32,407 nt of DNA from Candidatus Poribacteria bacterium (lineage in GTDB: Bacteria > Poribacteria > WGA-4E > WGA-3G): contig VYCT01000247.1 of assembly GCA_009843785.1 (NCBI GenBank), positions 1-32,407 on the forward strand, written 5' to 3'. The notes under the pieces are model-generated. The model saw only the letters and a list, made by a program, of their open reading frames with translations, was not told the origin of the DNA and made no database searches. Positions 7,399 through 15,513 of the stretch are shown in pieces (the stretch's first letter is position 1; the number at the start of each line of letters is the position of its first letter). The position numbers were made by a program, and so were the translations under genes.

Positions 7399-7725
7399 AT
7401 GGCTGCGAATACGTTTGAAATTAGTGACGACACGTTTGAAGGAATGGTGCTTACATCGGATACACCGATTGTTGTTGACTTTTGGGCGGAGTGGTGCGGT
7501 CCGTGCAAAATGATTGCACCGATCTTGGAAGAACTTGCATCGGAAAATTCAGAGACTTTCAAAGTTGGAAAAGTTAATGTTGATGACAATCGTCAAACCG
7601 CGATGCAGTATAATGTTCGGAGCATCCCTACGCTGCTTGTGTTTAAAGAGGGTAAAGTTGCGGGACAGATTGTTGGAGCGATGCCCAAAGATGCCCTGAA
7701 AAAGAAAATCTTAGACGTGCTGTAA
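7399..7725 (+). CDS. trxA: Thioredoxin
   Basis: This 108-residue protein is a standard single-domain thioredoxin, a cytoplasmic disulfide reductant. The active site WCGPC is near residue 33, in VVDFWAEWCGPCKM. The cis-proline is in RSIPTLL and the C-terminal glycine motif is in QIVGAMPKDAL. The ATG at 7399 is chosen over an upstream in-frame one at 7339 because AAAAGGAG sits just before it and the protein then has normal family length. Confidence 0.96.
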   Translation: MAANTFEISDDTFEGMVLTSDTPIVVDFWAEWCGPCKMIAPILEELASENSETFKVGKVNVDDNRQTAMQYNVRSIPTLLVFKEGKVAGQIVGAMPKDALKKKILDVL

Positions 7726-7740
7726 GCTCCTACGCTCGGA

Positions 7741-7791
7741 ATGGAAGGTTGGAAGATTGGGACTTAAAGTTTTCTTCTCCCCTTCCATTTT
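7741..7791 (+). terminator. Possible rho-independent terminator after trxA
   Basis: ATGGAAGG (7741-7748) pairs with CCTTCCAT (7781-7788). Adjacent GGAAGA and TCTTCT segments can extend the stem imperfectly, and TTTTCTT follows. It lies 15 bases after the trxA stop and before kdtA. Confidence 0.45.
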
Positions 7792-7815
7792 CTTATCTCC
7801 CTCCTATGTGTCGCT

Positions 7816-9102
7816 ATGTTTTGGCAATTCGTCTATAATGTGTTCGCTGTCCCTACGATGTTCGTTGGGTTTCATTGCGCGCGGTGCTGCAACCCTAAAA
7901 TTCGAGAGGGGATTAAAGGACGGAAAAGGGTATTCATGGAACTGGCTGAGCAACTCCGGGGCGCGCGCGATTTAGAGAAAACGGCGTGGTTCCATTTTAC
8001 CTCTGTCGGTGAGTTCGAGCAGGCGAAACCGCTGATTGAAGCGATTTATGCAGAGACCCGAATTGTTTTAACCTTTTTTTCTCCATCCGTTGCGCCGAAT
8101 GCGAAATCCTACCCTTATGCTGATGCTGCTGTTTACCTCCCTTTAGACACACCCCGTAACGCTGAGCGTTTAATACGGCTCATTGGTCCTGAATTGATAG
8201 TTTTTTCTAAATTTGATATTTGGCCCAACCTCGTCTGGGAAGCCTCTAAGCATGAGATTCCGATTATCGTGGTTGCTGGTACGTTGCACGCCGAATCGAA
8301 GCGGTTATCTGGCTTTGCGAAACCGTTTTTTCGGAGTGTACACCGACATATCCGTGTGCATTGCGCGATTTCGGAGGCGGATGCGGCGCGTTTTCAAGAG
8401 CTCTGTTCATCGGAGCACGAGGTTGTTGTTACCGGAGATACGCGCTATGAGCAGGTTTACCGACGGGCAGTTTCTGTTGAAGCTGACACTGAATTTTTTC
8501 CGGGACAAATAACGCTAAAACGTCCTATTCTCATCGCTGGTAGTACCTACACAGAGGATGAGAGGGTGCTGTTCGCTGCGTATCAGCTGCTACGGAAAAA
8601 CACACCAGACAATTATCCGCATCTGATTCTGGTTCCACACGAACCGACCCCTGAACGGATCAAGGAGATTCGTGGGCATCTGATGCGCGAGCGATTGGCG
8701 CATCTCTGTTTTTCTGAACTCACATCTGAAGTGGATTTGTCAGCAGTGGATGTGCTCATCGTTGACAGCGTGGGACTTCTTGCGAAGTTATATGGGTTAG
8801 CAGATATTGCGTTTGTCGGTGGGAGTTTTCGTGGGAGTGTTCACAATGTGATGGAACCTGCTGCGCTGGCGAAACCTGTTATTTTGGGTCCGACGATCCA
8901 GAATGCACACGAGGCATCTCTGCTTGTGGATCGTGGCGGTGCGAAATTGGTTACGACTGCGCAAGCGTTGGCAGATGCGATTGCTACTTGGCTGGAAGAT
9001 GATGAGGCGCGAACGGTAGCAGGCGATGTTGGAAAGCAGTTGATTGAGGAAAATCTGGGCGCGGTGGCGCGGACTTTGGGGCATTTGCGGAAGTATATTT
9101 GA
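7816..9102 (+). CDS. waaA: 3-deoxy-D-manno-octulosonic acid (Kdo) transferase
   Basis: This 428-residue protein is a GT30 family Kdo transferase (waaA/kdtA), which adds Kdo to lipid IVA at the inner membrane during LPS assembly. The N-terminal domain has HFTSVGEFEQAKPLI, with the conserved catalytic-region glutamate, and FSKFDIWPNLV. The C-terminal domain has the CMP-Kdo-binding signature GGSFRGSVHNVMEPAALAKP and ILGPTIQNAHEA. Length is normal for the family. The ATG at 7816 begins the hydrophobic anchor; no good ribosome site is visible. Its last ~55 codons have a decayed second copy at 9836-10001, beyond an HNH-containing segment, so the 3' end may have been replaced during an insertion. 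Confidence 0.93.
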   Translation: MFWQFVYNVFAVPTMFVGFHCARCCNPKIREGIKGRKRVFMELAEQLRGARDLEKTAWFHFTSVGEFEQAKPLIEAIYAETRIVLTFFSPSVAPNAKSYPYADAAVYLPLDTPRNAERLIRLIGPELIVFSKFDIWPNLVWEASKHEIPIIVVAGTLHAESKRLSGFAKPFFRSVHRHIRVHCAISEADAARFQELCSSEHEVVVTGDTRYEQVYRRAVSVEADTEFFPGQITLKRPILIAGSTYTEDERVLFAAYQLLRKNTPDNYPHLILVPHEPTPERIKEIRGHLMRERLAHLCFSELTSEVDLSAVDVLIVDSVGLLAKLYGLADIAFVGGSFRGSVHNVMEPAALAKPVILGPTIQNAHEASLLVDRGGAKLVTTAQALADAIATWLEDDEARTVAGDVGKQLIEENLGAVARTLGHLRKYI

Positions 9103-9173
9103 TAGAGAAATAGAAAAGAAGAGGGAGAAAGTATAAGAACAAAACTCTGTGTAGAAAGTCTTCAATTATTCAC

Positions 9174-9323
9174 TCAAAATCTATCATTTTCGGTTCCGCC
9201 ATACGCCAGTGGGCGGTGATGATCTATTGTGAGTGTTGCACCTGTATCTGTTTCGTGGACTCCACAATATCCGCATCTGGCGTTATAACGTTCGCGGACC
9301 TTTTCCCGCCTTTGTTCATCCAT
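9174..9323 (-). pseudogene. Truncated HNH endonuclease remnant
   Basis: From ATG at 9323 the frame gives 49 residues: EKVRERYNARCGYCGVHETD followed by LTIDHHRPLAYGGTEND. This is the N-terminal half of a typical HNH nuclease, with the first CxxC zinc pair and the DHxxP segment. It stops (TGA) right after TENDRF, where the second CxxC, asparagine and final histidine should follow. The downstream bases show no continuation. The gene starts 13 bases after the coiled-coil gene's stop, so they were probably co-transcribed. Without its C-terminal half it is unlikely to be active. Confidence 0.75.
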
Positions 9324-9336
9324 ACAGTATTCCGTT

Positions 9337-9690
9337 TCAACGTTCGACGGTGAGCTTCTCTCCAGTGAGCGCGTGATATTTATCTGCAAGGATAGCACGT
9401 TTTGTGCGAAGCTGCATTAGGTATGCGCGTGCATCCTCCACGAGTTGCTTCTGGGTGGTGACGATAACTTGTAACTGCGCGATAGTTGCCTCAAGTTCCG
9501 CCTCCTCGTCAAGCAAACTGTTAATGAACGCTTGATGCTTTTCTATTGCGGGTTTTAATGCTACAGCTTCCTCAGCATCCAATTCTGCAAAGATAGCATC
9601 CAGTTCCGTGCGTTCTTTTTCCGTCAGGGTTCCTTCTGCCTCACGAATTTTTAGTGTGTCTAATCGACTTTGTCGGTTTGTAGCACTCAT
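9337..9690 (-). CDS. Small coiled-coil protein linked to the HNH gene
   Basis: A 117-residue, highly charged, almost wholly helical protein. Two long heptad-patterned segments are visible, about residues 18-60 (LTEKERTELDAIFAELDAEE) and 62-100. Codon use and a GAGGG ribosome site 5 bases before the ATG at 9690 support a real gene. It has its own good promoter about 110 bases upstream. I do not recognise a named family. Its fixed position before an HNH gene suggests that the two travelled together. Confidence 0.68.
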   Translation of the reverse strand: MSATNRQSRLDTLKIREAEGTLTEKERTELDAIFAELDAEEAVALKPAIEKHQAFINSLLDEEAELEATIAQLQVIVTTQKQLVEDARAYLMQLRTKRAILADKYHALTGEKLTVER

Positions 9691-9798
9691 GTGTCCCTCG
9701 ATTTATCATAAGACTACTCCACATCAAGTGATCTTAGGAGGTCAAAGCGAATTTCCTGGGCTACCCTAATTTTAAAACCACTCTTTTTTCTCCCAATA

Positions 9799-9827
9799 AG
9801 TTTATCACATGTTTTTATAGAAGTCAA
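9799..9827 (-). promoter_or_regulatory. Predicted sigma70-type promoter for the coiled-coil/HNH pair
   Basis: On the minus strand, TTGACT (9827-9822), a 17-base spacer and TAAACT (9804-9799) precede the coiled-coil gene. It ends 9 bases from the kdtA remnant, so the inserted segment seems to carry its own promoter. Confidence 0.6.
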
Positions 9828-9835
9828 TATTTTTC

Positions 9836-10001
9836 TCTGCGAAACGGGTTCACGCCACGCGACAATTGGCAGATGCTATCACGGCGTGGTGTAGGATACA
9901 GATGCAAACGTCACTGCAAGACGTATTGGACAAGAATTGATTGAGGGAACCTTGGGTTTGTAGAGCGGACTTTAGAATATCTGCGGAAATATGTGGAATG
10001 A
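9836..10001 (+). pseudogene. Decayed copy of the kdtA/waaA 3' end
   Basis: This stretch aligns with the last ~55 codons of the intact kdtA. One frame gives AKRVHATRQLADAITAW, against AKLVTTAQALADAIATW in KdtA. After a frameshift it gives ANVTARRIGQELIEGTLG, against EARTVAGDVGKQLIEENLG. After a second shift it gives ERTLEYLRKYVE and a stop at 9999-10001, against ARTLGHLRKYI. At least two frameshifts and an in-frame stop separate the pieces. It is in the same orientation as kdtA, 0.73 kb beyond it, with the coiled-coil/HNH segment between. It looks like the original 3' end of the gene, displaced by an insertion that supplied a new one; a partly deleted tandem duplicate is the alternative. The bases from 10002 to 10086 show nothing further. 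Confidence 0.8.
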
Positions 10002-10086
10002 GGAATATGTCTGACCGCCTGTTTATGCAATCAGATGTATTCAATCTTAATTTTTCATGAGAAATGCTTTAAATCTCTAATAAGCA

Positions 10087-11065
10087 TTAATTCGTATAAA
10101 GCTGACATTTATTGACATCTTGCCATGTCACCGGATATTGTTTCAGATTCTCAATCAACTGTTTGCGCTCATACATTTCCACCTGCTGCGAACGGCTGTA
10201 CTGATGCGCCGGTTTGTTAAACTCACGGTTTGTGATAACCGCCAATTGGAAAGTCGCTCCATATTTTTTTTCATAAAACGGTTTTGCTGCTAAAATCTCG
10301 TCTACAGCATGTTTGTCCGCTTTTCCTCCTGCTTGTTGCCGATGCTTAGCTTGTATCAGAAGTCCCTCGGTCTCATTTCCACGCTGACGAGCAACGACAT
10401 CCGCGCCTTTGTCCCCTGAATACTGGGTTAATACGACGTAATATCCTTTCTTATTAAACAGTGCAGCAACAAAAGTTTCAAAAAACCTGGGTTCAAGTTT
10501 GTCAACATCTTCTATTGTTAGTGGTGAACTTTCCTTATCGGTGACATCTATTGGCTGTAAGCTCTCAAGAATTTCTTTAGGCGTTACTTCAGTTTGCTCG
10601 GTTGGGAACAGTGTGCCTTGTGAAAGTTGGCGTTTTCGCTCAAGGGGCTCGTGCAAAATAACATCAAAAGTTTGAAATTCAGGGTGCGTTGCCATTGGCA
10701 GATAGATATGCACGGGTCGCTCTTGTCCAATGCGATAAACTCTGTCACTTGCCTGATCTTCTTTGGCTGGATTCCACCAGCGGCTGTAGTGGATAACGTG
10801 GTTTGCTTCAGTGATATTGAGACCCACACCAGCCGAGAAAGGATAGTGTTTCATCTGTTGGGTCCAGTTCAATAACTTCTGGATCAAAGTACAACTGTGG
10901 TTGTTCTGCAATTTCCGCGAGTTCTTCACGAGGGACACGTCGATCCTGCTTAAGGGTTTGCAAAGCTTCTTTCTGTTTTTCTTCAAAAAGGACGCGGGTT
11001 CGTCCACCATCAGGTTGAGAAAGGTTGTAGGTTGTCTCAGAGTTTGGAAATTTATCAAATACCTC
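10087..11065 (-). pseudogene. zorD: ZorD remnant: SNF2 helicase C-terminus plus Mrr-like nuclease, central part deleted
   Basis: Two reading frames carry pieces of one protein. From 11065 to about 10865 the frame reads [17 protein letters not shown] through [20 protein letters not shown], the region before a SNF2 ATPase core. The frame then changes, and from about 10845 to 10087 it reads [20 protein letters not shown], with [16 protein letters not shown]. These are SNF2 motifs V and VI. All earlier helicase motifs (Walker A, DExx box) are missing. The C-terminal domain keeps a PD-(D/E)xK Mrr-type nuclease core: [31 protein letters not shown]2 plus Mrr next to a ZorA-type gene identifies type I Zorya ZorD. 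It cannot be a working helicase; the nuclease domain might still fold. Confidence 0.8.
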
Positions 11066-11066
11066 T

Positions 11067-13083
11067 TTACAGCCGATCTGCCATATCTGTCAGTTCTTCA
11101 ACACTGTCGTGAAGTGCTGAAACACTGCCAGCAAGTGCAGTTGATGCCTGAGTTAACTGGTCCGAGAATTTGTTGAGATACGTGTTAATTGAATCGCTAG
11201 CAGTCGTGGAGTAGTTTGTTAAGCCTTCCTCAATTTCTTCAAAGATACTCTTTAAACCAGCATCAATCGTTTCAAAGCGTGTTGAAAAATCGTTAAGCAA
11301 CTGTCGGGACTGAAGCTGCATGTTTTGAATCTGTTCCATTGTTTCACGATTTGCCTTGAGATATTCGGCTGTTTCTTCGCTAAAAGCATCACTTGCTTCC
11401 ATCAGCCGTTCGCTTGTATCTTCAAGTATGTTTGCCCCTGTTACCAATTGGCCTGATAAAGTCTGAGTCGTCTCAACCAGTTTATGTGCACTTGTGACAC
11501 TTGCCTCCATTTGTTGTAACATTTCTGTACTCTTTTCAAGTACTTTCCGTGAATTGGTCACTTGGGCATTCATCTCTCTACTTTGATTTTTCTGTTGCTG
11601 GAAGAGATCACTGATGCTTGACTCACCAGTTTGGAAAATACTTTCAAGACGAGAAGCACTCTGACTTACAAGTTGATGCATCTGATTTGTTGTAGCCTCC
11701 GAATTTTTTGTAACTTCTGAAGCCGTAGAGGTCATCAACTCTTGTAGTTTTTCAATCGTAGTCTGAAGCATCTGGATGCTTTGGGCAGAAGCGTTCTTCA
11801 TATCTGCCATTCGTTGTGCTAATTGCTCATTGGTACGATTTGCCGATGATTCTAAAAGTTCTCGCATCCGAGTTATCATTACACTTGATTCTTCTGTAGT
11901 TTGTGCAGCAGTCTGAGTGAGTGTCTGTTGCAGGTCGGCAATTGCCGTCTGTAGTGTTTGAATACTTTGAGCAGAAGTCGTCTCTATATCCGCTATTCGT
12001 TGCGCCAACTGAGCATCGGTACGATTTGCGGTCGATTCCAATAGTTTTCGTATGTCATTGGCGATTTCTTTCATTTCTTCATTTACGCTATCAGTCGTTG
12101 CGGACAAGCCTGCTTGATGTGTATCAATTGCATTTTGAAATGCACTTAACATTCCCTCCATCATGTTCTTCATCTGTTCTGTCTGACCATGAGATGTTTC
12201 GGATAACAATTGACGCGTTTGGTTAACCTGTTCTTGAACACCTATCATCATACTGGACAACTGTTCAGGTAACGTTATTAGGCTCTCACTTGCCTTACTA
12301 ACAGTTTCAGCAAGAGCCTCCATTTGTGCCGCTGCCGATCCTGAAAGGGATTGTTGGAATTCTACAACAAGTTGCTGGATAGCGTCAGCCGAAGATTCTT
12401 CCTTGTGTTTCTGTAGTGCCTCAACGGCGGAATTCAAGTTGTTGAAACTGGGTGCGAACTTCTCCGCTAATGCACTACCGAAGGCATCCGGGGCATTACG
12501 AAGTTCTCGAAAATAACATACCCCAAACGGAGGTTACGAATGCTGTGGATACCCCGGAAAGAAGAGATTGAATTGCCCTGCGAATATTTTCTGTTTGTTG
12601 AAAGTCAATATTTGAAAAGGGTAGCAATCCTCAAACCAGTCCAACAAAGGTCCCCAAGATACCCAATCCGACGAGCAGAGCTGGCACACTATTCCAAAAT
12701 CGGAGGTTCATATATTGTCCAAGTAGTCGTTCTTCGCCGAAAAAGAGGGATGCCTCGTCCGTTTTATAGACTATTTTCTGTTGATTTTCCTTGGGTTCTC
12801 GGGTAATCAGTGAATTCTGAAACTCATGCCAGACCTCAGCAAGTTCACTGTTGCCATCAAATTCCGTTTCGAGATGCGGCAATATCTCTGGTTTAGCAGG
12901 CTTTGCGTGTTGACTGACTGTGTTAACTAAGTTGCTAATCAGATTAGACCGGCGGATGGCTTTCCATAAGAAGATTCCCAAACAAATAAGAAAAGATGAA
13001 AGAATACCGTAAACAAAAATGTCTGTAATTGGATTGAAGTCACGTGCTGGCCATGGGAGAAGTAGCTTTAAAAATTCGTTCAT
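11067..13083 (-). pseudogene. zorA: ZorA remnant: MotA/ExbB-like membrane part and long coiled-coil tail, disrupted
   Basis: The first part (13083-12631) encodes a transmembrane helix (residues ~20-42) and then VPALLVGLGILGTFVGLV, the MotA/TolQ/ExbB-like helix of ZorA. It stops at TGA (12633-12631). The same frame continues with GLLPFSNIDFQQTENIRR and SLLSGVSTAFVTSVWGML, so TGA replaces the expected Trp codon. Near 12505 the frame is lost, and part of the membrane-to-tail linker seems deleted. The tail then runs from about 12510 to a stop at 11067: ELRNAPDAFGSALAEKF, then about 456 residues of uninterrupted heptad coiled coil with an internal duplication (LLESTANRTDAQLAQRIAD, LLESSANRTNEQLAQRMAD). 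A five-fold ZorA ring with a ZorB pair powers Zorya defence; zorB and zorC are absent here. It begins 13 bases after the DNRLRE gene with no clear promoter. Confidence 0.82.
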
Positions 13084-13096
13084 ATAACTTGCTCTA

Positions 13097-14158
13097 TTAA
13101 TTGTCTTTTAGTGTTTGCTCTCTTTGATCTGCTGTCTGGTAGCGGATTGTTAGGGTTGGGCGGAGGGTTTCGTCGGTTGCTTCTTTTGAAGTGAAAATGA
13201 TGGGTACATTGCCATCCTGTAAGGCGAAGAGGTAACCGTAGTTGTAGTCGGGGTTTGCTACCCAAAAGCGGACGGCATCGGTGAGGAGTTCGCTTTTAAT
13301 CGTATAATGTTTGCCTGCGCCTTGAATTTCGCTTGTGCCGTCAATGCGGTGGGCGACATCCTCGGAACCGTTGTAGTCGCTTTCGGTATCACCGTCTATG
13401 CCTGACAACATCGCTTGCGCGGGACGCTTATTCCATGGGAGGTTACGATGCAATGCACTGTTGTAGGTGAGCTCGTTATCTTCCGCACGCGTTGATGTGC
13501 CTCTGCCTTCCTTCCACGGGAGCAGGACACGGCGGAAAAGGACGGTTTGCACTGCATCTGTCTCATACTGCTCGACATGCAGGGTTATCGTTGCTTCTAA
13601 GACCTGTGTCGGTTCTCGGATCCCCATATCTTCAAATGCATCAAACAGATCAAAGACGACGAAGAAGACGCTTCCGGTCGGATTACATAAGAGCGTCTGT
13701 TCGGCACCGGCGTTGTTGTTTCGCGTCTTTCGATCTTCATTGACATGTAATGTGGTATCCTGTAAACCGCCGGAGAAGGTAACAGCGTCGCCTGTGCCGA
13801 AGGTTATCTCGTTTACGGGTGGGAGGGTTATAACTATCCCTGTTTGGATATTTGGCAGCGTGAGGTGGTAGTTTATTTCTACCTCTAATGGTGATGTGAG
13901 GAGCAGGACGCGGTTCAATCGGTCATCGAGTAGTGCATACTCGACTTGGACATCCGGTGCGATCCGATAATTGTCAAGGTTTTCCGCTGTTTCGACTTCC
14001 AATTGCCCGTCAAATTGCAACTGAATTGCGGTTTCGGAAAGCGGGGTTGCTTTCAGGAGTTTTGGGAGTTCTGCTGCGTTGGTTCCTGAGATGTAGTAAC
14101 AAAATAGGAGTGATAGAAATATGAGAACCTTGTGCGCTACGTTAAAATAGGTTTTCAA
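13097..14158 (-). CDS. Secreted DNRLRE/CBM96-type domain protein
   Basis: A 353-residue protein with an N-terminal signal peptide (VLIFLSLLFCYYISGTNA). A ~90-residue Ig/fibronectin-like segment follows: ATPLSETAIQLQFDG to ITFGTGDAV. The rest resembles a DNRLRE-type beta-sandwich: DTTLHVNEDRKTRNNNAG at its start, FDLFDAFEDMGIREPTQVLE, and RPTLTIRY at its end. Such domains occur in secreted carbohydrate-binding or surface proteins. The start is TTG at 14158: no ATG or GTG lies nearby, the signal peptide begins directly after it, and GGAGA precedes it by 6 bases. The stop is 13 bases before the zorA remnant. The function beyond surface or glycan association is unknown. Confidence 0.72.
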   Translation of the reverse strand: MKTYFNVAHKVLIFLSLLFCYYISGTNAAELPKLLKATPLSETAIQLQFDGQLEVETAENLDNYRIAPDVQVEYALLDDRLNRVLLLTSPLEVEINYHLTLPNIQTGIVITLPPVNEITFGTGDAVTFSGGLQDTTLHVNEDRKTRNNNAGAEQTLLCNPTGSVFFVVFDLFDAFEDMGIREPTQVLEATITLHVEQYETDAVQTVLFRRVLLPWKEGRGTSTRAEDNELTYNSALHRNLPWNKRPAQAMLSGIDGDTESDYNGSEDVAHRIDGTSEIQGAGKHYTIKSELLTDAVRFWVANPDYNYGYLFALQDGNVPIIFTSKEATDETLRPTLTIRYQTADQREQTLKDN

Positions 14159-14180
14159 AATGGGTCTCCAAAATTATTGG

Positions 14181-14306
14181 TCGCGACCAAAGGTCGCTCC
14201 TACAGAAGATTTTATCGCGAGCACAACTCGCTCCTACAGAAGATTTTATCGCGAGCGCAGCTCGCTCCTACAAGAAAATATGTCGCGAGCGCAGCTCGCT
14301 CCTACG
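14181..14306. repeat. Four-unit 34-bp tandem repeat with REP-like hairpins
   Basis: Units start at 14181, 14215, 14249 and 14283. Each contains TCGCGAGCGCAGCTCGCTCC or a variant, followed by TACAGAAGATTTTA or similar. The core GCGAG-CGCAG-CTCGC can fold into a short hairpin. Unit 1 is a variant (GCGACCAAAGGTCGC) with compensating changes on both arms, so the hairpin is kept. The core resembles REP-type sequences with GTAGGAGCGAGC known from Pseudomonas. The array fills the gap between two leftward secreted-protein genes. Confidence 0.88.
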
Positions 14307-14319
14307 GGGGAGTCGCGGT

Positions 14320-15513
14320 CTACGGCACATCAGCTGTGATAAAGACAGCGTTGAGAACATCGCGCTCCTGCTGCCCGGAGGGTTTGTTGATGACGGCATC
14401 GTTAACAACAAAGGTGCTGGAGGAGCCGCCGTCAAGATTGATGGCTTCGGTTGCGCCGAGTTCAATGAGAATGTTGGCGAGTTCGTAGAGCGTTAGACCG
14501 GTGCTATACTTCGGTTGCCGTCCATCGGCGACGACGAGAAAAAGTTTGTCAGCATTGTAAGCGAGCGCGGTTCGGGGTTCATGGCTGAGATTTAGTATCG
14601 GCGTCCGTTTGCCCGGGGTATGCCGTTTCTCTTCGTTGTGCATTTTCGCCAGCGTCTCATTTATCTTACCGTCCTTGAGGAGTCGGAGCCGTCCACCGAT
14701 AGCATGTTGGACGTGATTCCATTCCGGGGGTGAGAGCGTGAGTTTGAGCGTACCCTTTGCCCCGGCACTGAACTGAGACACGCTTGGGTCTTTCAGGCGT
14801 GCGTTCATCCAGAGGATTGCGCCGTCTCTGGGGATGACGCTGTTTCCATCGCGTGAGACCTGTTCCACACGATAAGGGTGTGCATAATTGGCGGTCAATG
14901 GCAGCGAAAGTCCATTAATTATGGCCTCTATCCCTCGACGACGGTTGGTGCGTGTAGATTCACCGAGCCGTGGCGTGTAAAGCGTCACCTGACAGCCATC
15001 AAGTCTACGCTGATTGATGCATCCGAGTGGTAGGGTATGTGTGCCTATCTGAATGCTGGCTTCCATTTGCACCGGGGAACTTAAGAATTCGCCGGACTCG
15101 GTTACACCGAAACAGGCTTCCGTATCTGTCGGCTGTGTAATTAATTCACCGTCTTGGATATGTAAGTTCTCTAACACGCCCCCATAGCCGCGCATATCCC
15201 CGAGGACTCCGAAACCGCCGTTAGTTGCGACGAGAACACGTCGATCCCCGCGTTGGTTCCGACGGTTCGCCATAGAACGGACGGTCTCTTTCCCTAAAAC
15301 TTGCGCATTTGCGAGTGCAACCTCAAAGTGGAGTGTCGGTTCAGTGCGCGACATCTCGGCGACGTAAAGTACACACGTCTCGACATCCCAATTGTAGCGG
15401 TAGAGATGCAGTCCAGGGGTAAGTTCAGGAAACAGTACCTCTTTTTCGCCACCCGCGTGCGCAATAGTGGCTGTTATCAAAAGGAAAGAAATAATAGTAG
15501 AGAATTTATGCAT
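14320..15513 (-). CDS. Secreted phosphodiester glycosidase (NAGPA domain) family protein
   Basis: A 397-residue protein with signal peptide MHKFSTIISFLLITATIAHA. The catalytic-type domain matches the NAGPA (phosphodiester glycosidase) family: VLVATNGGFG in the first half, then PRTALAYN, LFLVVADGRQPKYSTGLTL, LGATEAINLDGGSSSTFVV, and an INKPSGQQERDV ending. Members in bacteria often act on the cell envelope or on exopolysaccharide; the precise substrate is unknown. ATG at 15513 is preferred over an upstream TTG at 15543 because it starts exactly at the signal peptide. It overlaps the end of folB by 8 bases, so translation is probably coupled. Confidence 0.85.
   Translation of the reverse strand: MHKFSTIISFLLITATIAHAGGEKEVLFPELTPGLHLYRYNWDVETCVLYVAEMSRTEPTLHFEVALANAQVLGKETVRSMANRRNQRGDRRVLVATNGGFGVLGDMRGYGGVLENLHIQDGELITQPTDTEACFGVTESGEFLSSPVQMEASIQIGTHTLPLGCINQRRLDGCQVTLYTPRLGESTRTNRRRGIEAIINGLSLPLTANYAHPYRVEQVSRDGNSVIPRDGAILWMNARLKDPSVSQFSAGAKGTLKLTLSPPEWNHVQHAIGGRLRLLKDGKINETLAKMHNEEKRHTPGKRTPILNLSHEPRTALAYNADKLFLVVADGRQPKYSTGLTLYELANILIELGATEAINLDGGSSSTFVVNDAVINKPSGQQERDVLNAVFITADVP

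Noticed and set aside
12631-12633. TGA in zorA as a programmed readthrough or selenocysteine codon.
   Set aside because: There is no SECIS-like context known for ZorA. The gene also has a further frame loss and deletion, so a simple nonsense mutation in a dying gene is more likely.
12540-12806. A plus-strand reading frame of 88 codons over the zorA lesion.
   Set aside because: It is a shadow of the disrupted zorA; its composition is not protein-like and it has no ribosome site.
14181-14306. Regular 34-bp repeats that could be taken for a CRISPR array.
   Set aside because: The variable parts are nearly the same between units, so there are no unique spacers; no cas genes are near, and the core is REP-like.
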